The position numbers were made by a program, and so were the translations under genes. Shown here piece by piece: positions 5,806-6,770 of a stretch of 6,770 bases of DNA (positions within the stretch are counted from its first letter, which is position 1; every line of letters starts with the position of its first letter). Under the pieces are notes generated by a model, which saw only the letters and a list, made by a program, of their open reading frames with translations, had not been told where the DNA came from and did no database searches. This stretch comes from Saprospiraceae bacterium (GTDB taxonomy: Bacteria > Bacteroidota > Bacteroidia > Chitinophagales > Saprospiraceae): contig JAJDFU010000307.1 of the NCBI GenBank assembly GCA_020528935.1, positions 1 through 6,770 of the forward strand. Direction: 5' to 3'.

Positions 5806-6720
5806 ATGAAACACAAACTACCCTTGATGCTGCTGGCTGCCCTGGGGCTGGCCTTCACCTCCTGCGTGAGCAAGAAGAAATACCAGGACATGCAGGCCGG
5901 CCTGCAAAAAGAGCTCGACATCGCCAACGAGCAACTGGGCAAAACGGGCGAAGAACTCAACCGCTACATGAACCTGCTGGCCGCCTGCGAGCAGGAAAAG
6001 GCCCGGCTGGGCACCTCCACCCAGTTTCAGGAAGAGCAGATCCGCGATCTGCGCGAGCAGGTGGCCGACTACCGCGAGAAGCTGGACAAACAGCTCACCC
6101 AGGTGGGCGATCTCACCGTGCTGTCGCAATCGGCGAATGAGAACATCAAGGAAACTCTGCAGCAGCTGGAGAAAAAGGACCAATACATCCGCCTGCTGCA
6201 AGCCGCCAAAAGCAAGGCCGACTCCATCAACCTGGCCCTGGCCGTCAACCTCAAGAGCGTACTGGCCGAGGGCGTAGCCGATGAGGACGTGGAAGTGAAG
6301 GTGGATAAGACCGTAGTCTTCGTCAACCTCTCCGACAAAATGCTCTATCAGACGGGCAGCTACAAGATCACCTCCCGGGCCAATGAAGTGTTGGGTAAGA
6401 TCGCCCGGATCATCCAATCGCGCCCCGAGCTGGAGGTGATGGTCGAGGGTTATACCGACAATGTACCCATTCGCAACAACTGCCTGAGGGACAACTGGGA
6501 TCTGAGTGTGATGCGCGCCACCTCGGTGGTGCGGGCTCTGCAGCAGAACCACGGCATCGACCCCAACCGTCTCATTGCAGCCGGCCGGGGCGAGTACAAT
6601 GCACTGGCCAGCAATGCCACTGCCGAAGGCCGCGCCACTAACCGCCGTACGCGCATCATCATTCTGCCCAAGCTGGATCAGTTTTACGACCTGCTGAATC
6701 CCAATAAGTTGCCGGATTAA
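5806..6720 (+). CDS. OmpA-family peptidoglycan-binding lipoprotein
   Basis: A 304-residue envelope lipoprotein expected to tie the outer membrane to peptidoglycan. Residues 1-19 are a lipoprotein signal peptide (KHK, then LPLMLLAALGLAF) ending TSC, with Cys20 as the lipidated residue, then VSKKKYQ. Residues 25-140 form a long charged coiled coil (LREQVADYREKLDKQL at 82-97, ETLQQLEKKDQYI at 116-128). Residues 165-288 are the OmpA C-terminal domain: VFVNLSDKMLYQTGSYKIT (171-189), VEGYTDNVPI (213-222), WDLSVMRATSVVRAL (231-245), IAAGRGEY (257-264), and ATNRRTRIIIL (277-287). D218 and the Arg pair in NRR (279-281) correspond to the diaminopimelate-contacting Asp and Arg of OmpA. ATG at 5806 is chosen over an in-frame TTG at 5749, which lies inside the palindromic cluster and would bury the signal peptide. 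Architecture firm; precise partner unknown. Confidence 0.94.
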   Translation: MKHKLPLMLLAALGLAFTSCVSKKKYQDMQAGLQKELDIANEQLGKTGEELNRYMNLLAACEQEKARLGTSTQFQEEQIRDLREQVADYREKLDKQLTQVGDLTVLSQSANENIKETLQQLEKKDQYIRLLQAAKSKADSINLALAVNLKSVLAEGVADEDVEVKVDKTVVFVNLSDKMLYQTGSYKITSRANEVLGKIARIIQSRPELEVMVEGYTDNVPIRNNCLRDNWDLSVMRATSVVRALQQNHGIDPNRLIAAGRGEYNALASNATAEGRATNRRTRIIILPKLDQFYDLLNPNKLPD

Positions 6721-6726
6721 CCCGAA

Positions 6727-6750
6727 TTATTCACGGATTACCGTGAATAA
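6727..6750 (+). terminator. 10-bp perfect hairpin after the OmpA lipoprotein gene
   Basis: TTATTCACGG (6727-6736) pairs exactly with CCGTGAATAA (6741-6750) around the loop ATTA, beginning 6 nt after the stop codon. Its position suggests a transcription terminator or 3'-end stabiliser. No T-run follows within the window (CGACGATAAGTGG), so it is not a textbook intrinsic terminator. It could instead be a protein-binding dyad for the next gene, which lies outside the window. Confidence 0.5.
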
Positions 6751-6770
6751 CGACGATAAGTGGCTGAAAA

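Overview
The window looks like the end of a contig from a GC-rich (by eye) member of the Bacteroidota, plausibly a Saprospiria- or Cytophaga-type lineage. The signs are a PdxA with the N-terminal ITIGDINGIGLE variant that I associate with this phylum, a secreted protein with a carboxypeptidase-regulatory-like domain, an OmpA-domain lipoprotein with a long coiled coil, and mostly weak Shine-Dalgarno sequences. The exact taxon cannot be read from this sequence.

Layout. Positions 1-101 are not genomic. They read as an Illumina Nextera library end: degraded P5 sequence, an 8-nt index matching i5 S502/N502, then the Read 1 transposase adapter at 31/33 identity. Genomic DNA starts at about 102. On the minus strand there follows a co-directional run in transcription order rsmA (16S rRNA dimethyltransferase), a yqeY-like gene (GatB/YqeY domain), and the first 212 codons of an ALDH7/antiquitin-type aldehyde dehydrogenase (aminoadipate semialdehyde / piperideine-6-carboxylate dehydrogenase), which the contig end cuts off. 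A 91-bp divergent intergenic region separates rsmA from pdxA on the plus strand. The same two genes are neighbours in the E. coli surA-pdxA-rsmA-apaGH operon, but there they are co-directional.

Downstream of pdxA on the plus strand are a tightly coupled pair of uncharacterised genes (a three-helix membrane protein, then a soluble protein with a beta-rich N-terminus and C-terminal TPRs, overlapping by ATGA), a secreted CarboxypepD_reg-like protein with a second beta-rich domain, a 349-bp intergenic region, and an OmpA-family lipoprotein followed by a 10-bp-stem hairpin at the window end.

How the genes work together. rsmA and pdxA are housekeeping (ribosome maturation, vitamin B6 synthesis), and the dehydrogenase belongs to lysine/pipecolate catabolism. 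The last three or four plus-strand genes concern the cell envelope: an inner-membrane protein with a cytosolic TPR partner, a secreted or surface beta protein, and a peptidoglycan-binding outer-membrane lipoprotein. I see no defence system, CRISPR array, transposase, tRNA or rRNA.

The most unusual genomic feature is a roughly 160-bp palindromic repeat cluster (about 5599-5762) just before the OmpA lipoprotein gene. It contains a perfect 19-bp hairpin followed by a 36-bp nested imperfect hairpin. The arms are diverged copies of one short unit in alternating orientation, and the whole block has related outer ends flanked by TTA on both sides, as expected of a MITE- or REP-like element.
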